The notes beneath the pieces were generated by a model that worked only from the letters and a program-made list of their open reading frames with translations, made no database searches and was not told where the DNA came from. 64,000 bases of DNA from Acidobacteriota bacterium (GTDB lineage: Bacteria > Acidobacteriota > Terriglobia > Bryobacterales > Bryobacteraceae), in the NCBI GenBank assembly GCA_018268715.1, contig JAFDVZ010000010.1, positions 1 to 64,000 of the forward strand, given 5' to 3'. The first letter of the stretch is position 1. Each line of letters starts with the position of its first letter. Shown here piece after piece: positions 44,265 to 53,690 of the stretch. The position numbers and the translations under genes are program-made.

Positions 44265-45380
44265 ATGTTTCGCTGGAGTTCCATTCTCACCCTCGTTCTG
44301 GCCGCCGCGGCTCTCGGCCAGCCCTCGGCGGAGCAGCTACTCAAACAGGCGATCTCGGAACACAGCGCCGGGCAGTTCGACGCCGCCATCCGGGACTACC
44401 GCGCCTACCTGAAGTTGCGCCCCTCCGCCGTCGACGCCCGCTCGAACCTGGGGGCCGCGCTCGCCCGGGAAGGCCACTACGCCGAAGCGATTGTCGAATA
44501 CCGGGAAGCGTTGAAGCTTAGCCCGCGCAACACGCCCATCTGGGTGAACCTGGCCATCGCCTACTACAAATCGGGAGACATCGCGAAAGCGGCCGGCGAA
44601 CTCGGCGCCATTCACGCCCAACACCCCGATAACAAACAGGCCATGCTGCTGTTGGCCGATTGCTGGCTGAGGCAGGGAAGCGACGGCAAGGTGATCGACC
44701 TGCTCACCCCCTTCGAACCCGCCTCGGATCCCGCCATCGACTATATGCTCGGCACGGCTCTGCTGCGCGCCAAGCAGACCGAGCGCGGCCAGCGCATCAT
44801 CGACCGCATTCTTCGCCACGGCGACACCGCCGAATCCCGCCTGTTGCTCGGCACGGCCAAGTACTTCGCCCACGAATACCCCGCCGCCATTGAGGATCTG
44901 CGCAAGGCCGTCGCCTTGAATCCCCGCTTGCCGGAGGCCAACTCGTATCTCGGCCTGTCTTTCATCGAGATGGGCGATTCCCCCTCCGCCCGAGCCGCCT
45001 TCGAGCGTGAACTCGAGGTGAACCCGAACGACTTCGAATCGAACCTCCGACTGGCCGCCCTCGTCAAGGAGGCGGGCGACTACGACCGCGCCCTTCATCT
45101 GCTCGACCACGCCCTTCTGGTGCGGCCCGGCGACCTGGGCGCGCTCTACCAGGTCGGCGCCGTCCAACTGGCGGCCAACCGTCTCGAACCCGCCCGCGCT
45201 ACCCTGGAAAAGATCCTCAAACAGGCGCCGGACTTCACGGAAGCGCACGTGTCGCTCGCGCAGGTCTACTACCGTCTCAAGCGCAAGGAGGACGGGGATC
45301 GCGAGAGGGTCATCATTCAGAAGCTGAAGATCCAACAGGACGCGGCGCGCTCGGCGAAACCGGCGTCGACCCACCAGTGA
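44265..45380 (+). CDS. Exported tetratricopeptide-repeat protein
   Basis: The 371-residue protein has a signal peptide (MFRWSSILTLVLAAAALG) followed by about nine TPR units through residue 350. Examples are A-R-E-G-H-Y-A-E-A-I-V-E-Y-R and A-L-L-V-R-P-G-D-L. TPR proteins of this kind scaffold envelope complexes. ATG 44265 is chosen; a GTG at 44256 overlapping the previous stop would add three residues. An apparent upstream extension is antisense-shadow sequence. It is followed by an overlapping YfhO-like membrane gene. Confidence 0.88.
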   Translation: MFRWSSILTLVLAAAALGQPSAEQLLKQAISEHSAGQFDAAIRDYRAYLKLRPSAVDARSNLGAALAREGHYAEAIVEYREALKLSPRNTPIWVNLAIAYYKSGDIAKAAGELGAIHAQHPDNKQAMLLLADCWLRQGSDGKVIDLLTPFEPASDPAIDYMLGTALLRAKQTERGQRIIDRILRHGDTAESRLLLGTAKYFAHEYPAAIEDLRKAVALNPRLPEANSYLGLSFIEMGDSPSARAAFERELEVNPNDFESNLRLAALVKEAGDYDRALHLLDHALLVRPGDLGALYQVGAVQLAANRLEPARATLEKILKQAPDFTEAHVSLAQVYYRLKRKEDGDRERVIIQKLKIQQDAARSAKPASTHQ

Positions 45381-47539
45381 TGCGCCGCCTGGCGGGGCCC
45401 GCTCTGGTCGCGCTCCTGGTCATCGGCTTCTTCTGGAAGCTGGTGCTGTCCGATCAGTTCACCTGGCTTGCCAGCGACGACATCTCCACCCAGGTCATGC
45501 CCTGGATCCAGTTCCAGGCGAGCGAATGGCACGCCGGCCGGATCCCCCTCTGGGACCCGACCGCCTGGGGTGGCCAGCCGCTGTTGGCCCAGGCCATCGC
45601 CGGCACGGCCTCGCCGCTGAACTGGCCCCTGTTCCTCGCGCCGCTAAAGCACGGCTGGATCCGCCAATCGGTCCTCCACTGGTATTACGTATTGACGCGG
45701 ATCATCGCCGCCTGGACCATGTTCGCCCTCTGCCGGGACCTGGGCCGCAGCCGCGCCGCGTCGGTGATCGCGGGCGTCCTGTTCGGCGCGGCGGGCTACT
45801 TCGGATCCGCCGAATACCCGCAAATCGTGAACTCGGGCATCTGGGCGCCGGCGGTCTTCTTGTACCAGCTCCGTGTCGTGCGGGGAGTCCGGCCGTGGGC
45901 GAGCGCCGGCTTGTACGGGCTGTTCCTGGGACTGGTGTGGCTCTCCGGGCATCACCAAGTGCCCATTTTTGTGTCGATAACGTCGTGTTTGATGTGGTTT
46001 TTCGACGTTTTTCGACGCGTTTCGTGGCGTTTTGGAGCCGCCGGACTCGTCATCGCGGGCCTGGTGGGAGCCCTCCAGATCCTGCCGACGTTCGAATACG
46101 GGCGCCAGGCCGTCCGCTGGGTCGGCCTCGATCACCCGGTCGGCTGGAATGAGAAGGTTCCTTATGCGATACATGACAATTATGCGGTTAAACCATTGTC
46201 TTTATTAGCAATAGCTATTCCTGGCCTCGACAAGACAGTGAACCCTCACATCGGCGCCGTAGCCCTGGCGCTGGCTCTCCTGGGGGCCGCGGCGGCCCCG
46301 AGATTCGCCGTTATCTCCTTCATTGCATTGATCTTTTCGTTCGGGCCGGCCACCTGGCTCCACGGCATCCTGTACGCCACGGTTCCGCTGATTGAGAAGG
46401 CGCGCGCACCGGCCCAGGCATTGATGCTCGTACACCTCGGATTGTGCGCGCTAGTAGCGTTCGGTATCGATACAGTAAACGAAAAAGGGAAACGTTTTGC
46501 GGCCTACGGACTGCTCGCCACCGCCGCCCTGCTCTCCGCCACTGGCTTCATCCTCTACAAAACCGGCGGCGTCGCGCTGATGGGCGACACGAGGTTCATG
46601 GTGACGGCGACGGCGGCGCTGGGAGGGGCGGTTTTGCTGCTGAAAGGGCCCAAAACGGTGGCGAAATGGGCGCTTTTGGGCCTGATTCTGGTCGAAACCA
46701 GCACCACCAGCGCCCAATTCACCATCTACGAACGTCAAAAAGAGCGCATTTCGAAGCTCAAAATGATGTCGGAAGACGCAGATTTGGTCGATTTTTTGCA
46801 CAAACAGACCAGCAAACCGTTCCGCATCGAATACGACGGTGACACGTTCCCGCACAACCTCGGCGACTGGTGGGGATTGGAGACATTCTCGACCTACACG
46901 GCCTCGGCGCCCGAGATTGTGATGCGGAATGAGCCCTATAACCCGCGGGTGCAGGCCATGCTGGGGGTCCGGTATTACCTGGGGACGAAACCGGTGCGGC
47001 CGGATTTGACAGAGGTCTTCACGGGGGCCTCCGGGCGCAAGATTTTCGCGTATCCGGTTGCATTTCCAAGGGCTTGGGCGGTGCACCGGACGCTTCAGCT
47101 AAAGCCCGCCGAGACCGCCCGGGCGTTGATCGACCCGGCCATTGACCTAGCTACGGCAGCCATTGTGACGCGGCCGGCGCCGGGGCTTGAAACGTGCTCC
47201 GGAGACTCCGTCCGGGTGACCGGACACTCCCCGAATCGCGTTGAAATAGAAGCAGATATGCGCTGCCGGGGGATGGTGGTGCTGAGCGAGACCTGGTTTC
47301 CGGGCTGGAAGGCCGCGGTGGATGGGCGCGGGACGGACGTCTTCGACGCGGACGGGATGGTGCGCGGGGTGGTCGTGGAGCGGGGAAGTCACAGAATCGA
47401 CATGGTTTATCGACCGGTAACGGTGTTTGCCGGCGGATTCCTGACGGTGCTGGGACTGCTGCTTGCGTTTGGACTCCGTTTGGCCGATTCCGATCACGGT
47501 GGTGCTTTTCGGCCACTCCCGAAACGGGACACCGCCTGA
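45380..47539 (+). CDS. YfhO-like multi-pass membrane protein
   Basis: The 719-residue protein has about 11-13 hydrophobic segments. An early loop reads Q-V-M-P-W-I-Q-F-Q-A-S-E-W-H-A-G-R-I, followed by P-L-W-D-P-T-A-W-G-G-Q-P-L-L. The C-terminal periplasmic-type domain ends before a last membrane segment. YfhO proteins are GT-C-like and linked to glycosylation of lipoteichoic acids; the function in this phylum is unknown. Two stretches (about 45960-46025 and 46150-46225) are unusually T/A-rich for this genome. The ATG overlaps the TPR stop by one base; a GTG three bases earlier is an alternative. Confidence 0.85.
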   Translation: MRRLAGPALVALLVIGFFWKLVLSDQFTWLASDDISTQVMPWIQFQASEWHAGRIPLWDPTAWGGQPLLAQAIAGTASPLNWPLFLAPLKHGWIRQSVLHWYYVLTRIIAAWTMFALCRDLGRSRAASVIAGVLFGAAGYFGSAEYPQIVNSGIWAPAVFLYQLRVVRGVRPWASAGLYGLFLGLVWLSGHHQVPIFVSITSCLMWFFDVFRRVSWRFGAAGLVIAGLVGALQILPTFEYGRQAVRWVGLDHPVGWNEKVPYAIHDNYAVKPLSLLAIAIPGLDKTVNPHIGAVALALALLGAAAAPRFAVISFIALIFSFGPATWLHGILYATVPLIEKARAPAQALMLVHLGLCALVAFGIDTVNEKGKRFAAYGLLATAALLSATGFILYKTGGVALMGDTRFMVTATAALGGAVLLLKGPKTVAKWALLGLILVETSTTSAQFTIYERQKERISKLKMMSEDADLVDFLHKQTSKPFRIEYDGDTFPHNLGDWWGLETFSTYTASAPEIVMRNEPYNPRVQAMLGVRYYLGTKPVRPDLTEVFTGASGRKIFAYPVAFPRAWAVHRTLQLKPAETARALIDPAIDLATAAIVTRPAPGLETCSGDSVRVTGHSPNRVEIEADMRCRGMVVLSETWFPGWKAAVDGRGTDVFDADGMVRGVVVERGSHRIDMVYRPVTVFAGGFLTVLGLLLAFGLRLADSDHGGAFRPLPKRDTA

Positions 47540-47603
47540 CGGCCGGTTGATTCTAAACGATTTAACAATTGGCCAGAGGGGTGCTCTGGATTAAGAGGAT
47601 TTT

Positions 47604-49646
47604 ATGCGACGCCTGACCATATCGTTGATGTGGATCGCGCTGGCGCTGTCCGTCGCCGCACAGTCGGAAGACGACGCGCCGGGCAAAGGCGTTGCACGTT
47701 TGTCGGTGATGGATGGGGATGTCTCCATTCGCCGGGGTGATTCGGGGGATTTCATCGCCGCCGCGATTAATGCGCCGCTGGTGGTGACCGACCGTCTGGT
47801 GACGGGTCCCGCGTCGCGCGCCGAATTGCAGTTCGACTGGTCGAACATGATACGGATCGGATCGAACGCCGAGGTCCGGCTGGCGGATTTGGACAACGGG
47901 CGGTATCAGATCCAGGTGGCGATCGGGACCACCACTTTCCGGGTGCTCCGCGACAGTAACGCGCAGGTTGAGATCAGCACTCCGAGCGTTGCGGTGCGGC
48001 CGCTGGGGCGCGGCGTATACCGGGTGACGGTGCTCGAGGACGGGTCGTCGGAGATCACGGTGCGCTTGGGCGAGGCGGAGATCTATACGCCTCGTGGGGC
48101 CGAGCGGTTGAGGGCGGGCGGCACGATGCGGGCTCGCGGTTCCGCCTCGGACCCGGAGTTCATGGACGCGCCGGCGATTCCGTTGGACGCTTGGGATCGC
48201 TGGAATGAGGACCGCGACCGGATGATCGAGCGGACGCAGTCCTACGGGTACATGTCGCCGGATATCGACGGCGGCGAGGACCTGGATGGACACGGGCGCT
48301 GGGTGTCGGTGGACAGCTACGGCCCGGTGTGGGTTCCGACGGTGGCGCCGGGATGGGCGCCGTACCAGTTGGGCCGCTGGGTGTGGGTGGATTACTACGG
48401 CTGGACGTGGGTCAGCTACGACCCCTGGGGTTGGGCCCCGTATCACTATGGGCGCTGGTTCCATTCGCCGCAGTACGGGTGGTGCTGGTGGCCGGGGGCT
48501 CGGCGAGACCGGCATTTCTGGCGGCCGGCGTTGGTGAGTTTTTTCGGTTTCGGCGCCTATGGCGGGTTCCACTCGGGGATCGGGTTCGGGTTCGGCAATA
48601 TCGGCTGGGTGCCGCTTGCGCCGCATGAGCCGTTCCACCCCTGGTACGGGCGGAACTTCTACAGCGGGCATGGGTATGCGGGAAACGGCGTTATCGTCAA
48701 CAATACGAACATTGCGAACGTGTACCGGAATAGCCGCGCGCCGAACGGGATTACAGGAATGAGCAGTGAGGCTTTCGGCAGGCGGTCGGTGGGCCGGGCT
48801 GAGATGGTGCATGTGGACGCTACGCAGGTGCAAAACGCGGGGCTGGTTCGCGGCGTTCTGCCGCTGACGCCGGGCCGTGACAGCCTGCGAATGGCCGACC
48901 GTAATGCCTCTTCGCCGGCATTCAACCGGGCTGTCGAGAACCGGACATTCTATTCGCGAACTGGCGTGAACGGGTCTCGCACCAGTGGTTCATTTGAGCG
49001 GCAACGCACGTCTGTGCAACAGCTTGCGCAGAGAACCTTTAGTAACACTTCAGATTATGCCCGAGCCGGGCAGGGGCGGGGAAGCGCCGAAGGCGGCAGA
49101 ACGGCGCCCGCTACGAGCGGCAATGGCGGCTGGAGGCGGGTTGGCGAGGGTTCCAGGCAGGCGCAGGAGCCCGACGACAGTTCCCGCCACCGGTTTGGCG
49201 ATCCTTCGCGGCGGACGGCGGCGCCCGCGGCGTCCGGGGATTCGGGCGCATCGAGCGGCTGGCGCCGATTCGGCGGGCCGAGTTCGACCTCGGAGTCCGA
49301 TTCGGGCGGCGACCGGAGCGGACGGGGTGTTGCGCCTTTGCCGCGGGAGCAGTACGGATCCTATGACAACTCGCGGCGTACGCAGGCGACTCCGAGGAGC
49401 GGATTCGGAGATTCGCAGCCGGTGAGGATCAGCCCGCCGATCGTTCGCGAACGTCCGTCGAGCGAGTCCCGGCAGCAGCCGAGCTATAGTGGCGGCTCGG
49501 GGCGCGGGAGCGCTCCGGCAAGCGGCGGTGGATCGTCGAGAGGCAGCAGCAGCGGCGGTGGCGGGAGTTCGCCGAGCCGTGGCAGCAGCGGCGGAAATAG
49601 CGGCGGAGGCGGTGGCGGCGGCGGCAGCCGAGGCCATAGCCGGTAG
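47604..49646 (+). CDS. Exported FecR / DUF6600-like protein with Gly/Ser-rich tail
   Basis: The 680-residue protein has a signal peptide (about 1-19) and a FecR-like beta domain (about 28-175). A Trp/Tyr-rich segment follows (about 215-340), containing W-V-P-T-V-A-P-G-W-A-P-Y and Y-Y-G-W-T-W-V-S-Y-D-P-W-G-W-A-P-Y as in DUF6600 proteins. A long Ser/Gly/Arg-rich tail (about 480-680) ends in repeated Gly. It is probably an envelope or surface protein; the tail looks disordered. AGAGGA precedes the ATG. A strong terminator follows the stop. Confidence 0.82.
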   Translation: MRRLTISLMWIALALSVAAQSEDDAPGKGVARLSVMDGDVSIRRGDSGDFIAAAINAPLVVTDRLVTGPASRAELQFDWSNMIRIGSNAEVRLADLDNGRYQIQVAIGTTTFRVLRDSNAQVEISTPSVAVRPLGRGVYRVTVLEDGSSEITVRLGEAEIYTPRGAERLRAGGTMRARGSASDPEFMDAPAIPLDAWDRWNEDRDRMIERTQSYGYMSPDIDGGEDLDGHGRWVSVDSYGPVWVPTVAPGWAPYQLGRWVWVDYYGWTWVSYDPWGWAPYHYGRWFHSPQYGWCWWPGARRDRHFWRPALVSFFGFGAYGGFHSGIGFGFGNIGWVPLAPHEPFHPWYGRNFYSGHGYAGNGVIVNNTNIANVYRNSRAPNGITGMSSEAFGRRSVGRAEMVHVDATQVQNAGLVRGVLPLTPGRDSLRMADRNASSPAFNRAVENRTFYSRTGVNGSRTSGSFERQRTSVQQLAQRTFSNTSDYARAGQGRGSAEGGRTAPATSGNGGWRRVGEGSRQAQEPDDSSRHRFGDPSRRTAAPAASGDSGASSGWRRFGGPSSTSESDSGGDRSGRGVAPLPREQYGSYDNSRRTQATPRSGFGDSQPVRISPPIVRERPSSESRQQPSYSGGSGRGSAPASGGGSSRGSSSGGGGSSPSRGSSGGNSGGGGGGGGSRGHSR

Positions 49647-49683
49647 CGCCGATCGATCTGCCGATTAATGACTTCTTCCCTTG

Positions 49684-49725
49684 GGCCCGGACCGAGAGTT
49701 AACTTACCGGTCCGGGCCTATTTTT
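49684..49725 (+). terminator. Strong intrinsic terminator after the FecR/DUF6600 gene
   Basis: GGCCCGGACCG (49684-49694) pairs perfectly with CGGTCCGGGCC (49708-49718) across a 13-base loop, followed directly by TATTTTT. This is a textbook rho-independent terminator for the plus-strand transcript ending at 49646. Confidence 0.93.
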
Positions 49726-49770
49726 GTCCGGCTCCATAATGAGACATAATTTTCGTTATCGAAAGCATCG

Positions 49771-50205
49771 GGCGCCGGTGATCGTTGGGGCCGGGCTGCG
49801 AGTTGTGTGACTGCCTGGTGGCTGGTCTGGTAAATGGGTCCCACGGCCGCGATCTGGCCGGGGGATCGGGGGCCCATATCGTCGTCATTCCAACAGCGGG
49901 CATCGCAGACGCTGGACCTCCCGGCATGGAAAGCTTCCTCGTCAATCGCAACAAGGCGAAGTTCGGCGTGAGGACTGTGAGCGTGATCCACTCTCTCGAC
50001 CGGGCCACATCCAATTCGGAGGTTTTCATCGAGCCGCTTCGGCGCGCAACGGGTGTATGGATCCTTGGCGGCTTTCCAGAAAGGAGACCGTGCTCATGTA
50101 GTGGGTCTGCGAACGGTCAGCGTGTACGGCGGCAGAGGAGTAGCGAACCCCGTGATTCTCCGGCGCGGCGACCATTACGATCTGGCTGCCCGGATACGCA
50201 GATGA
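49771..50205 (+). pseudogene. Remnant of a cyanophycinase-like (S51 family) gene
   Basis: Three pieces in three frames resemble one family. P-V-I-V-G-A-G-L-R-V-V (about 49775-49807) stops at TGA. A middle piece in another frame reads H-G-R-D-L-A-G-G-S-G-A-H-I-V-V-I-P-T-A-G through S-V-I-H-S-L-D-R, then P-L-R-R-A-T-G-V-W-I-L-G-G. A third-frame tail, R-G-D-H-Y-D-L-A-A-R, stops at 50203-50205. These match the N-terminal, mid and C-terminal parts of cyanophycinase-like S51 peptidases, with the catalytic-serine segment missing. It is therefore a frameshifted and internally deleted relic. Cyanophycinases release Asp-Arg dipeptides from cyanophycin. Confidence 0.72.
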
Positions 50206-50227
50206 GCACTACGCGGCGATGCACCGG

Positions 50228-50707
50228 TCAGGCGGGGGGGCCGATGCGTTGATAGGCCACCCGGCGGATCTTCCATCCCTCCGGCGTCTTTTCGCAGTCC
50301 AGTTCGTGGATGCCGCTTTCCCACCACGTTTCGGCGTGCTGCCCTTGAAGACGCGCCATCTCGATCAATGAGGCATCGCCTACTAGCGCCGTCGAGAGTT
50401 GCGCCCGGCAGTGAAAACGCGCTATCGCCGTGGCCGCATCCGTTCCGAATTCGATCGTTTCGGGCGGCGCGGCGGGATCGTGCATCAGCCCTATCAGACC
50501 GTCCCGAGGAGGCTCCGCACTTAACGAGGCCGCCCAATCGCGGTATAGCCCGCGTATCAAGGCGGCATCGTCGTCGGCGGCTGGTTCAAGACGCGACGCG
50601 GCGGCTGGGCGGGCCACCAGAGCCGCCGAAATCGCGCCGCCGGCGCCTCGCAGAAATGCCCGCCGTCCTCTTCCCCGCCCTGGCGCAGTGGTTATGTTGT
50701 GTTCCAT
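50228..50707 (-). CDS. Tat-exported SnoaL/NTF2-like protein
   Basis: The 159-residue protein has a twin-arginine signal (G-R-R-A-F-L-R-G-A-G-G, about 14-38). A small NTF2-like domain follows (about 45-157), with an opening helix A-L-I-R-G-L-Y-R-D-W and C-terminal strands E-L-D-C-E-K-T and W-K-I-R-R-V-A-Y. NTF2-like domains act as enzymes or binding modules, and the role here is unknown. It is on the same strand as the MoaF-like gene and starts seven bases after its stop, so it is likely co-transcribed. Confidence 0.7.
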   Translation of the reverse strand: MEHNITTAPGRGRGRRAFLRGAGGAISAALVARPAAASRLEPAADDDAALIRGLYRDWAASLSAEPPRDGLIGLMHDPAAPPETIEFGTDAATAIARFHCRAQLSTALVGDASLIEMARLQGQHAETWWESGIHELDCEKTPEGWKIRRVAYQRIGPPA

Positions 50708-50714
50708 GGGGTGC

Positions 50715-52430
50715 TCAAGCCTTGGGTCCGTAGTACTTCTTCACGTCGTAACGGCCCGCGTTGCGGGCGTGCGCGCCGATCACGTTGAAACTGAGATGCG
50801 TGTGGTCGACGTAAAAGCCAAACCCTACATCGTGCATGGTGCGGGTGTTGTAAACGATGGTCCCCTGGCTGCCGTTGCAGGCCTCCTCAATCCAACTGAA
50901 CAGGTAGCAGTCGTCGCGCAGCTTTACGTAGTTGCAGGGCGAACTCCATTGCAGCCCGCCGGCGCCGTCCGGCAGGAAGATGGTCCACGAAGAGGATCGG
51001 GGCGAACTGTAGACGTGCATGGAGGTCAGCCCGCCGGAGTAGTTCCAGGTGACCGCGTGACCCACTAATTCGTCGGTGAACTTGTGGCGGTGGTAGCGCG
51101 GGGCGATCAGTCCCGGCGCCTCGATGACGCCGAAGATGATGTTCTGCGTCACTTCGTTGCCCATGTACTCGGTCCCCATGTGCGCGTCGACGCAGGTGGT
51201 CAGCGTGTTGGTCAGATCGAGGACTACGATGGCGCTCTCCTGCGGCTGGGTTCCGGTGCGGAGATGGCCGAATACGAAGAGGTTGTCGGCCGCCTCGTAG
51301 GCCTCATACACCTCCTCGCGCCAGGCGGTCTCGCCGGACTTGCGCCAACGGAGCTTGCGCGCCTCGTCGAAACGGTACTCCCAGGCGGGACCGTGGTCGT
51401 AGCGGAGGGTGAACTGCTTGCCCACCAGGGCCGTGGCGAGCGGCGGCCGGTTGCCGGCCATGGCCTCCTCGGGATTGAACAGGATGGTCTTCTTCTTCGC
51501 CGCGGCGACCACTTCTTCGGGCGTCATGGGCGGGTGCTGGAGCAGAGGGCGGTAAACCATGCGCTCGCCCTTGCGCTTGGGAGCCGGCCGGCCCGCTCCG
51601 ATGTTCTCGCCCTTGTCGCCGAATTTCTCGAAGGTCGCCAACTGGCCGGTGATTTCGCCTTTCCCCCGGAAGAGAGTGTACTCGAGGGCGTCGTTCTCGT
51701 TGAAGCCGAGCCGCACGCCCACCTGCGCGACAGTGAACAGGTCGAGCACGTACAGCGTCAGGGTGCCCGAGAACTCGCATTCAACGCGGGAGTAGATGTA
51801 GGTGCTGTCGTCGATTTGGATGAAGTCGGAGGGCGCGCAGAACGTCAGTTCGCCGCCCGTGCGCGTGAGTTCCACAAACGATGAAGACAGCACCGAGGGG
51901 TAGAATTCGAGACTCTCGACGCCGTTGTCCTGCTTCCAATAGAAGCCCTTGCCTTCGAGGCGGTTGGTGATGTGGTGGCGCGCGGTGGGAGGCGGTACGC
52001 CGGGCCGGTCGATGTAGCCGTAGTGGATCAGCCGCTGGGCCTCGCGGTTGTCGGTGTAGCCGCTGAACCAGACCTCAAAGACGGTGGCCAGGTGGGATCG
52101 GCGGTCCAGGATGACGTTGAGTCCTCGTTGCGTGCCCGGCAGCATGTGGGAGAAGAACACCACGTGATTCAGTTCGAGCGCGCCGTAGCCCGCTTTGACG
52201 GGCTCCTGGTTGTCTTCGCGAAGCACCAGTTCCGTCGGGCTGTTGAAACGGTATTCGAGCGCGAGGCTGGAGGTGACGATTCGGAGGGATTGGCCCGCCA
52301 GGGCGGCCGACAGCGGGGGATGCTCGATGGGGCCGGCTGAGGCGGCGGCGAGTTTCTGCTGGATCGACTCGGGGGTCAGCCGGGTGTAGCGGATCCTGTG
52401 CATCTGCTGCTTCGGGTATGGCGCTGGCAC
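50715..52430 (-). CDS. MoaF-family protein with two lipocalin-like halves
   Basis: The 571-residue protein contains two MoaF/lipocalin-like halves (about 35-270 and 315-565). Each has a Y-R-F-[ND] turn (L-E-Y-R-F-N and W-E-Y-R-F-D), a late H-x-x-[TK] region (H-H-I-T-N-R-L and H-R-H-K-F-T-D-E-L) and Y-I-Y-S-R-V-E or Y-L-F-S-W-I-E. MoaF-type proteins were named from molybdenum cofactor gene neighbourhoods, but the function is unclear; no other Mo-cofactor gene is here. The GTG start is supported by AGGAGG. Confidence 0.78.
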   Translation of the reverse strand: MPAPYPKQQMHRIRYTRLTPESIQQKLAAASAGPIEHPPLSAALAGQSLRIVTSSLALEYRFNSPTELVLREDNQEPVKAGYGALELNHVVFFSHMLPGTQRGLNVILDRRSHLATVFEVWFSGYTDNREAQRLIHYGYIDRPGVPPPTARHHITNRLEGKGFYWKQDNGVESLEFYPSVLSSSFVELTRTGGELTFCAPSDFIQIDDSTYIYSRVECEFSGTLTLYVLDLFTVAQVGVRLGFNENDALEYTLFRGKGEITGQLATFEKFGDKGENIGAGRPAPKRKGERMVYRPLLQHPPMTPEEVVAAAKKKTILFNPEEAMAGNRPPLATALVGKQFTLRYDHGPAWEYRFDEARKLRWRKSGETAWREEVYEAYEAADNLFVFGHLRTGTQPQESAIVVLDLTNTLTTCVDAHMGTEYMGNEVTQNIIFGVIEAPGLIAPRYHRHKFTDELVGHAVTWNYSGGLTSMHVYSSPRSSSWTIFLPDGAGGLQWSSPCNYVKLRDDCYLFSWIEEACNGSQGTIVYNTRTMHDVGFGFYVDHTHLSFNVIGAHARNAGRYDVKKYYGPKA

Positions 52431-52516
52431 GATAGTCCTCCTGATGCGATAACGGCCGCGATGGGGCGTTGGCGGCCACTATATCATGTCGTCCAACCAC
52501 GTTGAAGTGGGCGATG

Positions 52517-53690
52517 TCAGGGGGCGAAGTATCCGTTGACGTCGATGATCAGTTCGGTGGGCTTGCCGGCGACGACGGTGATCGCGCCGCCCGTGCCCGC
52601 CTGAATCAGGGCGGCGTTGGCCAGGGTGACTCCGTTGGGAGAGTTCAGCGTGGAGACGCCCGGGTAGGGCTGGCCGGCGGGCCAGATGGACAGGAAGTCG
52701 AGCGGACCCTTCGGGATGACGGTGACGTTCAGCGAGTACACCTGGGCGGTGGAGGGGACGTTGCAGGCGCCGGAGGAGATGGGGAAGTTGCGTTGCGAGT
52801 AGGCGCCGAGATAGGGGGGACCGAAGGCGCCGGTCTTACCTTGATCGGTTCGCGTGTCGACGACGCGGCACATGGTGAGTGGGTAGAAGTGCAAGCCGCC
52901 GGTGGAGGGGGGCGCGAAATAGCCGTTCACGTCCATGATAATGTCGGTGGGTTCGCCTGCCGCGAGGGTGACGCCTCCGTTGGTTCCGGCGCCGACGATG
53001 GCGGCGTTGGCGATCATGGCCCCATTCGGCGAATTCAACGTCGATACGCCGGGGTAATACTGTCCGGCGGGCCACGCCGATAGGAAGCTGAGGGCGCCCA
53101 GCTTGGGGCCGGCCGTGATGTTGAGGGCGTAGGCGGCGGCGGTGGATGGGAGTTGGCAGCCGGAGGTGAGCAGCGGGAAGCTGCGCTCCGAGTAGGCGCC
53201 CAGGACGGGCGGTCCAAAGGGGCCGGTCTTGCCCTGCTCCGGACGGGTGTCGACGGCGCGGCAAGGGGTGATCGGGTAGTAGGCCAGTTCAGAGGCCGAG
53301 GACGCGGCGAAATAGCCGTTCACATCGAAGATGATGTGGGTGGGTTTGCCGGCGGCGGCGGTGACGCCGGTGCTGGTTCCGGCGGGGATGATGGCCATGT
53401 TGGCGATGAGGGCGCCGTCGGTGGAGTTCAACGTCGATACACCGGGGTAGAATTGGCCGGCGGGCCAGATGGAGAGGAAGTCCAGGGGGCCGAGAGGGGC
53501 GGCGGTGACGTTCAGCGCGAGCACCTGGGCGGTGGATGGGACGCCGCAGGGGCTGGAGCCGATGGGGAAGCTGCGTTCGGAATACGCGGCCAGCGCGGGC
53601 GGGCCGAAGGGACCGGTCTTGCCCTGGTCCGGACGGGTGTCGACGGCGCGGCAGGCCGCCGGCAGGAGATAGAAGCCAAGGCCGCTCGAC
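52517..53690 (-). repeat. Three tandem ~390-bp repeats in the protease 3' end
   Basis: The encoded motif C-R-x-V-D-T-R-x-x-Q-G-K-T-G recurs with DNA landmarks (GTGTCGACG) at about 53637, 53247 and 52855, giving a period of about 390 bases. Each unit ends in D-V-N-G-Y-F-A. These are diverged internal duplications likely forming repeated surface or binding modules. Confidence 0.85.

Noticed and set aside
49500..49646. Gly/Ser-coding repeats as a CRISPR-like or phase-variable array
   Set aside because: The repeats are irregular codon-level low complexity inside one continuous gene, with no spacers or uniform unit.
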